Of a DNA stretch of 64,000 nucleotides, positions 13,301 to 25,423 are shown one piece after another. Source of the stretch: Physcomitrium patens (Eukaryota; Streptophyta; Bryopsida; Funariales; Funariaceae). The translations under genes and the position numbers were made by a program. Position 1 is the first letter of the stretch. Each line of letters starts with the position of its first letter. The notes under the pieces were generated by a model. It saw nothing but the letters and a program-made list of their open reading frames with translations, was not told the origin of the DNA and made no database searches. Location of the stretch: assembly GCF_000002425.4 (NCBI RefSeq), contig NC_037269.1:11876469-11940468 (forward strand). The letters are read 5' to 3'.

Positions 13301-14890
13301 TGCGCTAGCTTTCCATTATTGCTCCTATCAATGTTGTGACTTATCAGAAGAAATTATGAGTGTTTATTTTGCGCAAAATGCGTCAACAAGGCTTGCATAT
13401 GTGAACGCATATTGAACATAAATTTTCCATTTTTGATGTAAAGAATGTTTGTATTAGAAAAACCATAAAAAAATAACGCATCACTGCTTTCTACTATTTA
13501 TTCTTCCCGTCTCTTTCAGTTTAAAAGGTCTAAAGCACTATCTTTTATAAAGTCCCGAACAAATGAAGAATGAAAAGCCCAGCTTATGTATCGTTATGTG
13601 CAAACTAAACGATCTGAAGCTCAAATTGTTTGATAGCACTGAGTGGTAGTCGTCTTTAATGGATTACAATTATTTTAAACTAGGTTATTTTCAACGCAAA
13701 AACATACACCTACCATTTTTGAGTACGATATGATCTTGTGTATAGCTTAAAACCAAATAAAAATCCTACAAATACATGTGTAAAACAAATTGATTGAAGC
13801 AATGAAAAAAAAAATATATATATATATATATATAAATTTAAATCTATTTGAATTGTCTAAAAAATAACTATGTTGCTTCTCAACAAATTCTATTATCTTA
13901 TGTTTAAAATAATAAGTTATAAACAATCCTACTAAAGATTTGTTGGTCAAATTTGTGCCAAAAATATGTCCATATTGCTCATAGATGATTTAATTCATTT
14001 TAGTATTACTATGATATATTTTTTTAAGAAGTATGATAGTTCTAAATAAAATTAGTACAAATTTTGATTAAATATATAGTTTTGATTGAACTACTGCACA
14101 AAAAATTTAGAAAGTAATAATAATTATAATAATAAACAACAATAACAACAACATTTAGTTATTTTATTCTATTTTATATTATAACTATGTTAAAGTTGTT
14201 TTTATTCTTAAACAATAAAACTCTGAATATTATATAGAAAAAACCATAAGAGATAATTAAAGACTAAAATTAATATACAATAATAATATCTACTATTTGA
14301 ATGTCTTAAATCCTAATTTTTTGCAATTAACAATCTATTTTATTTATTCACAATTAAGATATGAAAATTTCTAATAAAGAGTATGAAGAGGAGCATGGCT
14401 TTTTAGAAAGAAAAATATTCAAAGATTGCTAGAAACCTCATGTGGATTAAAAAAACAACCAAAGAAAATAAAAAAGAATCAAATTAATTTTTTAACAAAA
14501 TAATAAGTCTTGTTTTTTTAAAAATGTTTTTGAAAGTTGTTGATTAAAAACTTTCTGTTCATTGATTTTTAAAAAGTGACAAAGTGTCCAAAGAATATGT
14601 CACTAAATGTCTAATACAATTGTACAAAGTTAATTCAAATGTACTTGTAGAAAATATTATTTTGACCCATTCTTTCTCAAAAGCCATGCTCTCCAACAAA
14701 TTATTAACATAGAAGCTGAATGTTAAATATTTCTACTTTGGTAAGTTGTGGTTATGATTTATATACTATCTATTTATTTATTGAAAATATAGCACAACTC
14801 GTTTATCAACCATTTATAACTACATCTTGAGAGATTCCAAGGGTGGCAAGATTAGTGCCTTCAATCACAATGTAAACAATCAGGGTACTT
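13300..14890. other. AT-rich intergenic DNA, no gene seen
   Basis: Very AT-rich sequence with A/T runs and a short TA microsatellite near 13815-13833. I found no conserved protein segment on either strand. It is probably decayed repeat DNA too diverged to name. Confidence 0.6.
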
Positions 14891-14899
14891 ATAAACAAT

Positions 14900-15600
14900 A
14901 TTGTGTTTTAATAATCAGTCACGAGCATACAAGACTTTCGTGCCAAAAAGTCTGCGCGATGCCCTTCACCAGCTTTCAGCCAACATATATTTGCGGGCAT
15001 TGATGCAGTTTGTGGGCACCGCTCGCTTGAATCAAGTCGGGGAGGCTCTGGAAGCGTGCAAGGATACTGCGATTTGGAACCTGATATCGTGCACTGAAGG
15101 AATTGTCTGGGGGAAGGAGTGCCCAAGTCAAATTGTGGGCCATTCCTGCCAACAGATTGACCATGCGTTGGTCGGCACTAGCTCGCCGCTGCAGTGCTTG
15201 AATCTGCTCTTCCTCCACGAGGGTCTCCCGCTCAGAATCGTCCTAGAATGCAATTTGTGAGGGCGAGTTGGACTTGTGTCGGCGAAGAAGAGAGACGCTT
15301 TTGGTCTCCACTGGTGTGTAGATTAAGACCGACTTCATAGTAACGCTACTGTGAGTGGCGTCTGCATCTGCGCAACACACCTATAAGGACAGGGAATTGT
15401 TTCCATTCTCTGGCGTCTCCGAAATCGAGGACGGAGTTGCAATCGTGATGGCGAAGACAACCAGGCCCAACATAACGGAAGCATCGGAGGAGAGAGTCTT
15501 GTGCTGTGAATGGGTAGAATCTTGTGCACATGCAGAGTGGGATTTCAAAGTGGGTCTTTTGTCTTGAAAGACAATAAAAGTTTTGGTAGAAGGTGAAAGC
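14900..15600. other. GC-rich island with coding character, unidentified
   Basis: About 700 bases have gene-like composition, flanked on both sides by AT desert. On the minus strand one frame over 15241-14976 reads an 80-codon segment rich in Glu and Gln (ETLVEEEQIQALQRR), possibly coiled coil, then LLAGMAHNL. It directly follows a splice-acceptor-like or stop TAG. A second minus segment, about 15470-15380, reads a hydrophobic stretch (LGLVVFAITIA) ending in a stop. On the plus strand 14901-15260 is open for 119 codons. I do not recognise either strand. It could be exons of a small decayed gene, a captured gene fragment or a short lineage-specific gene. Strand and product are undecided. Confidence 0.35.
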
Positions 15601-15629
15601 CGCGTTGAAATGTTCCCCTTTATTCATTT

Positions 15630-16790
15630 CAGATCATATCTTTTTTGTTATGGTCATTCATGAAACAATATCATATTTATATTAGATTTATTGGTGAAGA
15701 ATTAAAAAAAAAGGATATTTGTGGAGTGAGGAAGGATACCCTTTTGCATACCTTGTACCAATGAATGAATGAATAAACAAAGGGCACAAATAAATAAATA
15801 AATAATTGTGTTTTTCTTTTATCATGTAAAGTATTGAATTCTATTCAGTCACAAAATCTTCGAAGCAAGGGATTGATTACAATTCGAATGTTGTTGAAGC
15901 TGTTAACACTGTGAGTTTTACTTGTTTCTTACATAAAGTGAAAAAAGACCTAATGCCTACACTTTTTCATACCAACAATTACTATTTACAAAATTTGATT
16001 AAATTATCTCAGAATAGTAATTTTTTCAAAGAATTTTATACGTGTTTTTAATTTTTTTTTGAGTGATTAGAAAGCTTAGCTAAAAACCATAACAACTTGG
16101 CAGAGACTTTGATACCAATTTTGAATGCAAAAAAAGTTCCAGATTTTAAAAATTCTATTGTGTACAACACTTAAAAAAGCAAAGTCTAATTTATTTATTG
16201 AATTAAACTTTTTAATGTTTGGAAATAAATAATAATTTTTAAATTAAAAATATATTAAAATATAATTAATGTCAATATTATTAGAATTTTTGTATTTGAA
16301 GAACCTTCTAACTTCAAAAAAATAAATTACACCTCACAATGTTGCTTAGGATAATATATATATGAGAATGGCAAATAAACCCAAGTTTTTACTAAATCAA
16401 CCCACCCATCTTAACCATCATGAAATGAAATGAGAAAAAATAAAAAAATAAAAAAATAAAATCTAGATTCATTTCTCCACTATTGGATCTGCAACCAATA
16501 AAAAACCAACCATATTCATCACGATTAATATATTCTTGATCAAAATAGGTTCTATATATGTATATATTATCATCATTTTTTTTAGCAAAGAAGAATTGAA
16601 ATTATTTTCATTTATTATTTTAAAAAATATTATTAAATTAAAGTGTCCCATAAATTATAAAATTTAAAAGTTAGTAGATGCAATTGCTTTAAGGATTGAC
16701 ACAACACACAAGACAAATGATGTTTTGATATCGTCATATAAGAATGCATACATACATACATACGTTTATGTAAATTATTTTCCTGTAATT
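15630..16790. other. AT-rich intergenic DNA, no gene seen
   Basis: AT-rich, with short tandem runs such as AATA units near 15790-15805 and CATA units near 16745-16765. No protein-like segment stands out. The composition flips sharply to GC-rich at about 16.8 kb, where the receptor-kinase leader begins. Confidence 0.6.
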
Positions 16791-18314
16791 AGTTAGTTAG
16801 TGCCCAGCCAGCCAGATCACAACCAAAGGGAAGTTGGGGGCGGAGGGAGCATGTGACTAAACACAAACAATCAAACAAACCATCCATCCATCCATAAAAT
16901 CATCCATCCCAGCTGGAGGAGGGAATCGGGGCCAGCCATTGGTTGGAAATGCACCCCCATCCCCCGAATAGTCAACTTTGACTTTCGCACTCACACCTTT
17001 TCAACGGGGCTCCAGGTTGGCACAGGGGCTAGGCCGGGCACCCTTGGAATCACCAGGTAGCCGGAGATATCGAGAGGGGGGGGTAGCCAGTAAGTGAGAA
17101 ATGCAGACAGATGGACATGAAGAGAAAGGAGATAGTCAGACAGAGACACACACACACACACAGAGCGAGCAAGCGAGAGACACACAAACTCACACACTCA
17201 CACACACACACACACATAGGGATCGGGATCGAGGAAGAGGTGTTGTTGTTGGTGTTTTCACGGTGGGGGGAGGGGCAGAGGGAGAGGAAGCGAGAGCTGA
17301 GTCAGGGCAGGGCAGGGGGGGGGAGGGCGGGTGGGTCTGTCAAGTTTGACCAGGCGTGTGCCCGTCTGCCAGCTAGATACATACATAGCTAGCTAGCTAC
17401 ATATATACACACACAAACCAAACCTAACAAACAAACGGAGGGAGGGGGCCGAGTTAGTTCCGGGAACACTGTGGCCAGGGAAAGGAAATCCCGGGGGGGG
17501 GGGGGGCAAGAGAGAGAGACCCCCCATATGTTGTGAGGGCTGACTGTCTGACCAACTGACGGACTGACTAGAGTGTGCTGGGTGAAAGAGGGGAGGGGGG
17601 AGGGCAGAAGAAGTGAAGACGGCGACCACGACGACCACGACCACGACCACGTAGGGTTGCGTTGCGTTGCGTTGAGTTGAGTTGCGTGTATGTGGGGATC
17701 CGGTAGGTGGGTGGGGAAGGAGGGTTTGTGGGATTGGTGAGTAGGTTTGCAAAATTGAGGGCGGAGGGTTCCGGAAGTTCAGTGGAGGAGGATATGCGCG
17801 TGTTTTAGGTTTGTTCCTGGGTTTGCCACATAGCTTCAGCAGTTTCTTGTGCATCTCGTCAGGAGTCTTAGTAACTATTTTCTAGTGCTGATAACTGGGT
17901 CTGATTCGGTGTTTCGAATTTGTGAATGGATATGTCTGTCTTATTTCATTTCATTTCTTTTCCTTAAAAGTATTTTGGTATCCTGATTTGCTGGTGTGTT
18001 TCTGTACTCTCTAAGCGGTCGCACTTTGGTTTGTACAAGTCTTCAGATATCTGGAGCATTTTAAGCCTTGCCCAGGGGAATTGTAGGGCATGGTGTGGAC
18101 AATTAGTTTCGATGTATTCCCTTCTTGTCAAGACATTATACATGGATTACCGCATTGAGCCGGTCTGATTCGGACACTGTTCTGATATGATGCTGAAGAA
18201 ACCTACATCAAAGGATTAAAGTGTGTTGTTTCTTCCCGTATCAGTTGGCGTGCTAGTATTTTCTGTTCGAAGTCCATGCCGCGACTGGAGGGTACTAATT
18301 GAACAGAAGTCATT
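16790..18314 (+). promoter_or_regulatory. G-rich, microsatellite-filled promoter and leader of the receptor kinase
   Basis: This region holds CCAT units (about 16880-16910), a CA/GA compound tract (about 17130-17220), several G runs including 14 G at 17493-17506, and GAC/CAC-type units at about 17615-17650. From about 17.9 kb it becomes ordinary leader sequence up to the ATG at 18315. The G runs on the plus strand could form G-quadruplexes in DNA or in the leader RNA. The transcription start and any leader intron cannot be fixed. Long open frames here are low-complexity and not credible proteins. Confidence 0.55.
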
Positions 18315-21299
18315 ATGGCTGTGTTTGGCATGAAGCTCGTATGTGCATTTGTCATGTTAGATATCATGACAAAGGTATGTCATGCGGCAAGCCCAACTGG
18401 ATTTTGCAATTCTACATGTGGTAGAATTACTCTCAAGTATCCATTCCGCTTGATGGATAATGAAAATCCCGCGAAGTGCTATTCGAATTACCCACAACTT
18501 AAGTTCCTGTGCCCAGACGAGACCTTGCGCCTTCACTTTACTTCAATGCCTGAGTATTCCGAAAATGAATACTTGGTTTTGGATATAAATTATGAGAACT
18601 TGACTCTTTCCATAGTACCTTCGAATGGTGCATGCTACCTATTTAACACAAGCAGTTTTGGAGGTATGAATATCAAAAATACCTCCATGCTGTATCTGAA
18701 TTGCCGAACCGAAATTGGTGGGTCATGTGAACCAGCAAACAAGACAAGCAGTACCTGTGGAATCAATCCGGCCGGTAACACACAACCAAGTACTTGGTTT
18801 TCTTGTCCAGTGAAGCTTCAGCAGGACAGTGATCAGAAATACAAGGAGTGCTTCCTTACCGACCCATTGCAGCTTCAGTTCACAAATGATAATCGTACTA
18901 GTACGTTCACTAAATCTGGAGCTTCTTTCTGTTTTTGAATATTATTTCGAATTGCTCTCATTTTCGACTTTCTTTCTTTCTTTCTTTCTTTCTTTCGCTG
19001 AGAAGAATTTAGAGAGCATGTGCGCTGACAATTTTAGCGATTTCAAGTTGTTGCAATTGATACCGTTTTGTTGAATCATATTTTGAAGTGCGTGCAAATA
19101 TGCTTTTGCTTTGACTTCAAACGTCAGAACAAAATAATGACTGAAGTATTTGAGAAGACTGGCTTGTTACTGTGCTTTTAATGTCCTGCTCTCGCTAGAT
19201 GGAATTTGTGTCCTCATGACAATCGTAACTAGGAATAAAAGAAAATTATATCTACTTTTTCTTAAGGCCATTATCCATGATGCTGCACTGTAGGTTGAGG
19301 GAATAGCGGTTCATTGCTTCTTGGTCTTTAATATATGAGTAGCATAGGCTCTTGATTAATGATTTTTACTGCAGTGGATATTATTCTGGTTCAATCACAA
19401 TCATCTCCTTGTGATTGACCAGTTCAGCGTTACTTTTAGTAGGGGTGTTGAAGCCTATCCGGCCGAGATTGGTAACATGGAGCAGCATGCATGCTTCTGT
19501 TTTGTTTGTGAATATGTCTGCGTACATTCTACTTATTGTACTTAAGTGTGCGCAAGTCCATTGGTGTAATAGAGACCTCTGCTGGCGGCTGACCGTGATT
19601 CTTGGTTTCATCAATAACCGACTCAAGGACCCTGTCTTATTGTTGCTCTGCAGGTATTCCAGTCCCCTCACCAAGTCCGTCACCCTCGAATACACCTCCT
19701 GCTGCAAATTCAAACAAATCGAATCTGAACGTGTTTATCATTCTAGGTGAGTGTTCGACGAAAACGCTCACACTTAGGATCACGCCAAATGTGGATAGTC
19801 TTGGCGGGTCTGGGTGGCAAGTTCAGATTGGCTTGTCACGGAAGTTGTCCTGAAGCACGATTTTGACGGTCAAGATTATTAACGTCGTTTTTATGGAATC
19901 TTAGATGACCTGAGGTCTGGTTGCCTGACGGTTGAATTGATCGCGGCTCAAAGAAAGTTTAAGCATTATTTTTTATATTAACTGCTCTTTAGGTTTAGAA
20001 CTACCATGTTTTTTTTGTTTGTTTGTTTAATTCTAATCATTTATTAAGATGTTAATTTTGGGTGAGAGATTGGCAGGTGTTGTGGGTGGTTTTTTGGCAG
20101 CAGTTCTGATCTTCCTATGCGCCCTGCTGTATTGTTGCCGACGGTCACGGCCCGGCCCGAGTGATTTGGTGAAGTTTGATAGCGGTGACAAGAAAGCTTT
20201 TGAAAAGATTCGCTCAGGTGGTTCAGGTCATATCCCACAACTTTTCACCTACAAAGAGCTTGATCATGCCACGCAAAATTTCAGTGCGAATCATCAGCTA
20301 GGGGAAGGAGGTTTTGGAACGGTGTATAAAGGGAAACTTTCGGATGGACGACTGGTTGCTGTGAAGAAGCTCAATCAAGGTGGAAGTCAAGGCATACAAC
20401 AATTTCACAATGAAGTTGAGGTTCTCTCCAAAGTGCGTCATCCGCACTTGGTCCAGTTACTTGGTTGGTGCAGGGAGCGACCCCTTCTTGTCTATGAGTA
20501 TCTACCAAACGGGTCAATCTCGTATCATCTCCACGGAGGAAATAACGGACACCTCCCTTGGGAGACGAGGTTAGGCATTGCAATACAGACAGCAGAAGCA
20601 CTTTCTTATCTTCACTTTGTGGTGAGCCCACCAATTTTTCATAGAGATGTGAAGACAACTAATATCCTCCTTGATGAGGGCTTCAAAGTTAAAGTTGCTG
20701 ATTTTGGTCTTTCGAGGTTGGTGGTGAACCTGGAAAATACCCACATCTCAACGGCACCGCAAGGGACCCCTGGTTACCTTGACCCAGATTATCATGAATC
20801 TTATCATCTCTCTGATAAGAGTGATGTTTACAGTTTTGGGGTGGTGTTGATGGAGCTTGTGACCGCTAAGAAAGCAGTGGATATGGCACGGGAGCGGAAG
20901 GAAATCAATTTAGCTTCACTGGCTGTGGCTAAAATCCACTCTGGATGTTTACATGAGATCCTCGATCCAAATTTGACTGTTCAGTTCCATGACAATCCTA
21001 TGATGCAAGTTATGGTGGAGCAAGTTGCAGAGCTGGCATTCCGTTGTCTAGCCTCTGAAAAAGACGACCGACCTTCGATGAAAGAAGTGCTAGCAGAGTT
21101 ATTGCGAATACATATTGTTGGTATTGATTTCCATCCTTCAGTAAAGAAGTTGGAGATGGACCCGTCCTATCATAATGAAGACTCTGCAAAGCCTCTTGTA
21201 AAGAAAGACGGTGGGTGGCGAGCATCTCCTACGTCTGTGCAAGATGTGTGGGTGAGCAACACAACCTCACCTGCCGACAGTCTGGCAGAAATTGCTTAG
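18315..21299 (+). CDS. LRK10L-like: WAK/LRK10L-type receptor-like protein kinase
   Basis: Single-pass plasma-membrane Ser/Thr receptor kinase. Proposed exons 18315-18900, 19654-19746 and 20077-21299 give 633 residues. Residues 1 to about 24 form a signal peptide. A Cys-rich wall-binding ectodomain (GUB_WAK type: CNSTCGRITLKYPF, several Cys and N-glycosylation sites) is followed by a Ser-Pro hinge at about 200-206. The membrane helix, about 221-246, is split over the last two exons. The kinase carries GEGGFG at 302, VKK Lys at 323, HRD at 415-417 and DFG at 435-437; it therefore looks active. The activation segment GTPGYLDPDYH is typical of the LRK10L group. Ligands are unknown; WAK relatives bind pectin. 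The first donor could also be at 18895; both choices keep the frame. If the first intron were retained, translation would stop soon after. Confidence 0.9.
20250..21120 (+). other. protein kinase domain of the receptor kinase
   Basis: All Hanks subdomains are readable in one exon: Gly loop, AVKK, the helix C Glu of NEVEVLSKVRHPHLV, HRDVKTTNILLDE, ADFGLSRL, GTPGYLDPDYH, DKSDVYSFGVVLMEL and the distal Arg of DRPSM. It is an RD kinase, as expected for activation-loop-regulated receptor kinases. Confidence 0.93.
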
Positions 21300-22405
21300 G
21301 TAGAAACTAGCTGGAGTGAAGTATGTAAATAGATTGTCATAAGATGCTATATGAACTGGTATAGAAATTTGTAACTGCTTTGGCTTCCTGCATATATTCC
21401 TTATTCAAATTGGTGAGCATTTTGTATTTGTGAAGAGAATATTGTTGTGTATTCTAAATCTTTGTAACAATCGACAAAAAAATTAAACTTACGGGAAAGC
21501 TGCATGATGCACAGTCATGTCCATTGGCATATTTGCAACTTAACAACTGTTGTACCTTCTCCACAGTGCAGTACCACATTTCCGAGGCGCAATTATTAGG
21601 TGGAGTACGTTCATATAATTCGGAGCGTTCACATTCTGTATCAATTACTTTCTAGAGCGTTCATGAAAAATCCGATTTAGGAGAAAAAGAAAATAGATAA
21701 TATGATGAAAACCGCGTTTGCACATAGAGTGTATATTTGCATGCAGACGTATTCGGTATTTAGAGGTAATTGTTATATCATAATGCATTTTCGAGCAGCT
21801 GGTGTTAAGAGAATGTTGTAATGAAAATAAGCCGGCTGCCGATTGCTACACAGGTATATATTCGTATAAAGTATTATCCCATGTATTGGTCATATGATCA
21901 TGGAAGAGAAAATTTGAGTGTCATAAATTCCGTTCAAGATATTTGTGATGAATTTTCACAAGCACAGGGTGCATAAAGGTTTTCATGTATTTGTACAGTG
22001 GATCTCACTAATCACTATCCAGGTGGTTTGAGATATTGTTCGAATACGATCTAATTGTGACAAGCAACTAGTACATACAAGTAAATCATCTAACAATACG
22101 AAACACGGGCATTGAATGTCAGAGCTTACGCAAAGTTAAAAGCCAAGAACGAACCGTTGACAAGGATGACACGATAGAGAGCGACTGGTCCAGTCCGAAT
22201 CTCACCGTGCACCACAACTCAGAAACTCTGATGGAAGCAAATGTTCTAAAATCTGGAAAACATTCAAGTTAGGACAAAAATGACTAAGAGAAGAGAGAAA
22301 CTTGTGATTTGAAGCTTTGAGCGAAAATAAGTAACACTTGAGCCTCCGGAAAAGAATCGGCCCACAGAATGAAAGCCATTTCAGGCTGTCTTCTCAAACC
22401 AGTTA
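21300..22405. other. convergent 3' intergenic region
   Basis: This region lies between the stop of the receptor kinase (+) and the stop of RPSA (-), so it should hold both 3'UTRs. Composition falls in the middle and rises again towards 22.1 kb. I see no further coding segment or structured RNA that I can support. Confidence 0.5.
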
Positions 22406-23770
22406 TTAAGTAGCCGGCTCCCAACCCGCGGGTGCCGCAGCTACATCGGCAGGTGCCGCAGGATCCCAACCCGCCGGGGCAACTGGGGCAGCACCAGCAC
22501 CAGCGCCAGCTCCCATGTCCCAACCAGCCGGGGCACCTCCAGGCGCCGCAGCACCTGCATCCGCTTCCCATTGCCCAGCCTCCGCGGCATCTGGGCCCCA
22601 CTGTGCATCACCTCCAATTCCAATCGCTGGCGCAGCGTACTCTACCGCCGCGAACTCCACTGCTGCTCCCTCCTCGTCCTCGCGGTCCTTGCCTTCGTCG
22701 GGCTCCCTGTAAAAGAACAGGTCCACCTGCACCATCCGTCCACAAGCGGACGGTCAGCCTCCGCAACCCCGCCCCATCCCCCAGGCATCACATTCAAGCA
22801 CCACAGCTTCCCCCACACCCACATTCAACTTCAAACCGCACTCCCTGTCGCACTTACTCCCGCACTTACCATCACGTCCCATGGGTGCGCGGCGCTGATT
22901 GTGCCTCGCATCTGCAGAACCATGCGCGCCAGAAGCCAGAAAAGGGCACCGATGCTGTGCTTGCCCTTGTTGTTCGCGGGAATTGCAATGTCCACATACT
23001 TCATTGGAGAGTCCGTGTCACAGAACGCGATCACGGGAATGTTCCCCAACGCTGCCTCCATGATAGGCTGCGCTTCCGTTCAAACGCCCACAGTTTAGAT
23101 CACTCGCATACCATCCAATCAATACCCCTACCCGACGTGCTCTGTTCTGCAATATCCTATCCTTCCACACTAACTTTACCCTAAAACATGGACTGCACTC
23201 ACCTGGTGGTCAGTCCGAGGGTCCGTCAAGATCAGCAACCGGGGCTCGCTGAACGTGTTCTGCAACTGATTCGTGAAAGTACCGGGCGTGTGCCTTCCCG
23301 CGATAGCCTGGCATCCCGTATACTGCGCAAATTTCAGCACTGCGCGCTGCCCGTACGGCCTCGCGGACTGCACAATGATGTCCTGAGGGTTCTCGATGGC
23401 AGCAATCACCCTCGCCGCCAGCTCCAGCTTCTCGTAAGTCTTTCCCACATTAATGATGAAAATACCTGCGCAACGGACCCGCCAAGCCACAATAGTCAAC
23501 CACCCCAAACCACGACCCGTCCAAAACATATACACACGTCCAAAAAAAAACTTGTATCTTCACCCCGAACCCTTATCATTCATAACACAGAAACTTCTCA
23601 CCCCAAGCCCACACCGATAACACACCGGGACGAGGACAAACAATGGAGGGGACAGAGTTCTCACCATCGGAGCGCCGCTTCCACACGTAGCGCTCCATCT
23701 GGAAGTCGCAGTTCTTGGTGCCGAGGTGCACATCAGCAGCCAGCATCATCTGCACATCGCTCTCCTTCAT
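22406..23770 (-). CDS. RPSA: 40S ribosomal protein SA (uS2 / p40, laminin-receptor homologue)
   Basis: Structural protein of the small ribosomal subunit, needed for late 18S rRNA processing. Four exons on the minus strand: 23770-23665, 23465-23203, 23067-22870 and 22726-22406, 295 residues. Conserved plant blocks are [76 protein letters not shown] and [12 protein letters not shown]. The start ATG at 23770 has a good context (GCAACCATGA) and gives a short N-terminus (MKESDVQ); an upstream in-frame ATG exists at 23923 but its extension looks like leader. From residue 190 the tail begins [11 protein letters not shown], turns acidic and then Ala/Gly/Pro-rich with several PAGW units. Animal homologues carry other W-containing repeats there. 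The large open frame on the opposite strand (22432-23184) is a shadow. Confidence 0.95.
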
Positions 23771-24010
23771 GGTTGCGTCCTGTTGATCGTCCAAGCCGCG
23801 ACGAATTTGCAGCACTGCACTCACTGTCTCGAGATGCAGCAGCTGCGAAAAGGAAATAGCGACCCCGCCCCTCTCTTGCTCTACACTCCCACACCGACGA
23901 AGCCCTAATTCTTCCCACTGCACTGTCGCGGATGCTTTCTGTTCCGTAGATGATACCCAACCCCGATTTCATCCACATCCTGGCAGTCCAATCAACGAAA
24001 AGTAGTAACC
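23771..24010 (-). promoter_or_regulatory. RPSA leader and proximal promoter
   Basis: GC-rich sequence upstream of the RPSA ATG ends abruptly at about 24.0 kb. It contains a near telo-box (AAGCCCTAA, one base off AAACCCTAA, plus strand near 23902). A 5'UTR intron is possible but not demonstrable by eye. Confidence 0.4.
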
Positions 24011-25095
24011 AAACTTTACGATCGTAACAGGTAAAATGTAAAATGGTGTGAAGTTATTTCATTGCAGATCAATTTTCAAAGTGTTGAATCTGAAGAAAGA
24101 AAGAAGTAAAGTTCGAAAAACCAAAGAAAATATTAAGATATTGTGTAACTGAGAGAAGTGGTAGATAAGTTTTCAAATAAGTTTCTAAGAAAAAGATCAA
24201 TAGCTACCTCAACCTTCACTTGAAATTATAAATACATTGTCAAAAACATCCAAAAAAAAGATGCCACAATAAATTGGTTATTGTGGTACATAACATGTTA
24301 ATTCTGAAGTAATTAATTTTAATTTTATTTTTTATTTATGAAAATTTTATTTGGATAGATATTTTCTAAAAATATTTTTTGATTATAAATTACAACCAAA
24401 ACTAAAATAATATCTGTATATAGGATTGTGATTAAGGTTTGTAAAATGTGTGTGTTTTGATACATAGTCTTCTTTTATTACTTAAAATTATTTCTGTTAT
24501 TTCATGCTTCTTGGTTTATCAAATTTCTACATCTTTTTTATTTCATAATTTCACACCAACATCTCCAAATCATATGTTTAAAAAAAATATGGATATGATA
24601 ATTTGTAACATTATTTATTTTGTATGAACATATTGTGTGTCCTGTGCTTATTCTAAGATTAGGTATATCAACTTGATATTCAGCTCTTAATTCAAATGAT
24701 ACAGTCATAAAAAGAAAAAATCATTAAAATTAAATTATGTCTTTTTTCTTTCTTTCTTTTTTATTTATAAATTCGTCTAATTTTAAAATGTATAAAATCA
24801 CATAAATATTTTGATAAAGTCTTTGAGTAGTGCATTGTCAAACAGATTCTAAATAGAACAATATTTTTCATAGACAAAATATTAGTAATCATGATGTATC
24901 AATAATATTCAAGAAACATCTCAAAAGATTAAATAAAAAAAAAAAAAATTGATTTTAAACATGAAACAGTGATTTGTGTTAATAGTTGATGATACTATGG
25001 AGGTTTTAATATTTGGAGCATAAGCTAAGAGATCTTAAATTTTAAATCATTCAATTGGCAATATGTACTTATATTAAAAATCTATAATCTACAAT

Positions 25096-25130
<35 letters not shown>

Positions 25131-25256
25131 AACTATTTAGACCTGCAGTAAAATAATAATTTAGTCTAAATTTTAGTAATTTTATAATTTATTCTATCTC
25201 CAAAATCCACAACTTTCAAAATAAAATTTTTATTTACTAAATGAAAACATGTTTTG

Positions 25257-25287
<31 letters not shown>

Positions 25288-25400
25288 TCATGAAAGAAAT
25301 TATTTCTTGCAAGTTTAAAGGTATAGTTTTTCTTATATAAAATAAGTCACTACATTGTAGTAATTTGTAATTGTTATAACGGATCCAGAAAAATTATCAT
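24010..25400. other. AT desert, no gene seen
   Basis: Extremely AT-rich, with a TA microsatellite at 25100-25126 and a poly-A run at 25262-25287. The reverse-transcriptase part of the adjacent Ty3-type element would be expected here. I cannot read it, so it is either deleted or too decayed. Confidence 0.55.
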
Positions 25401-25423
25401 TTATTTGTTGGTTAATATGTTTA

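Noticed and set aside
17393..17854. 153-codon minus-strand open frame
   Set aside because: Pro/Ser/Val runs come straight from G runs and triplet repeats in the kinase leader; no conserved segment.
22150..22260. C/D-box snoRNA in the RPSA 3' region
   Set aside because: A GATGACA and a later CTGA are present, but there is no terminal stem or convincing C' and D' boxes.
22432..23184. 250-codon plus-strand open frame
   Set aside because: It lies antisense to RPSA exons 3 and 4 and is Pro/His/Arg-rich only because the minus strand codes Gly/Ala/Trp-rich sequence.
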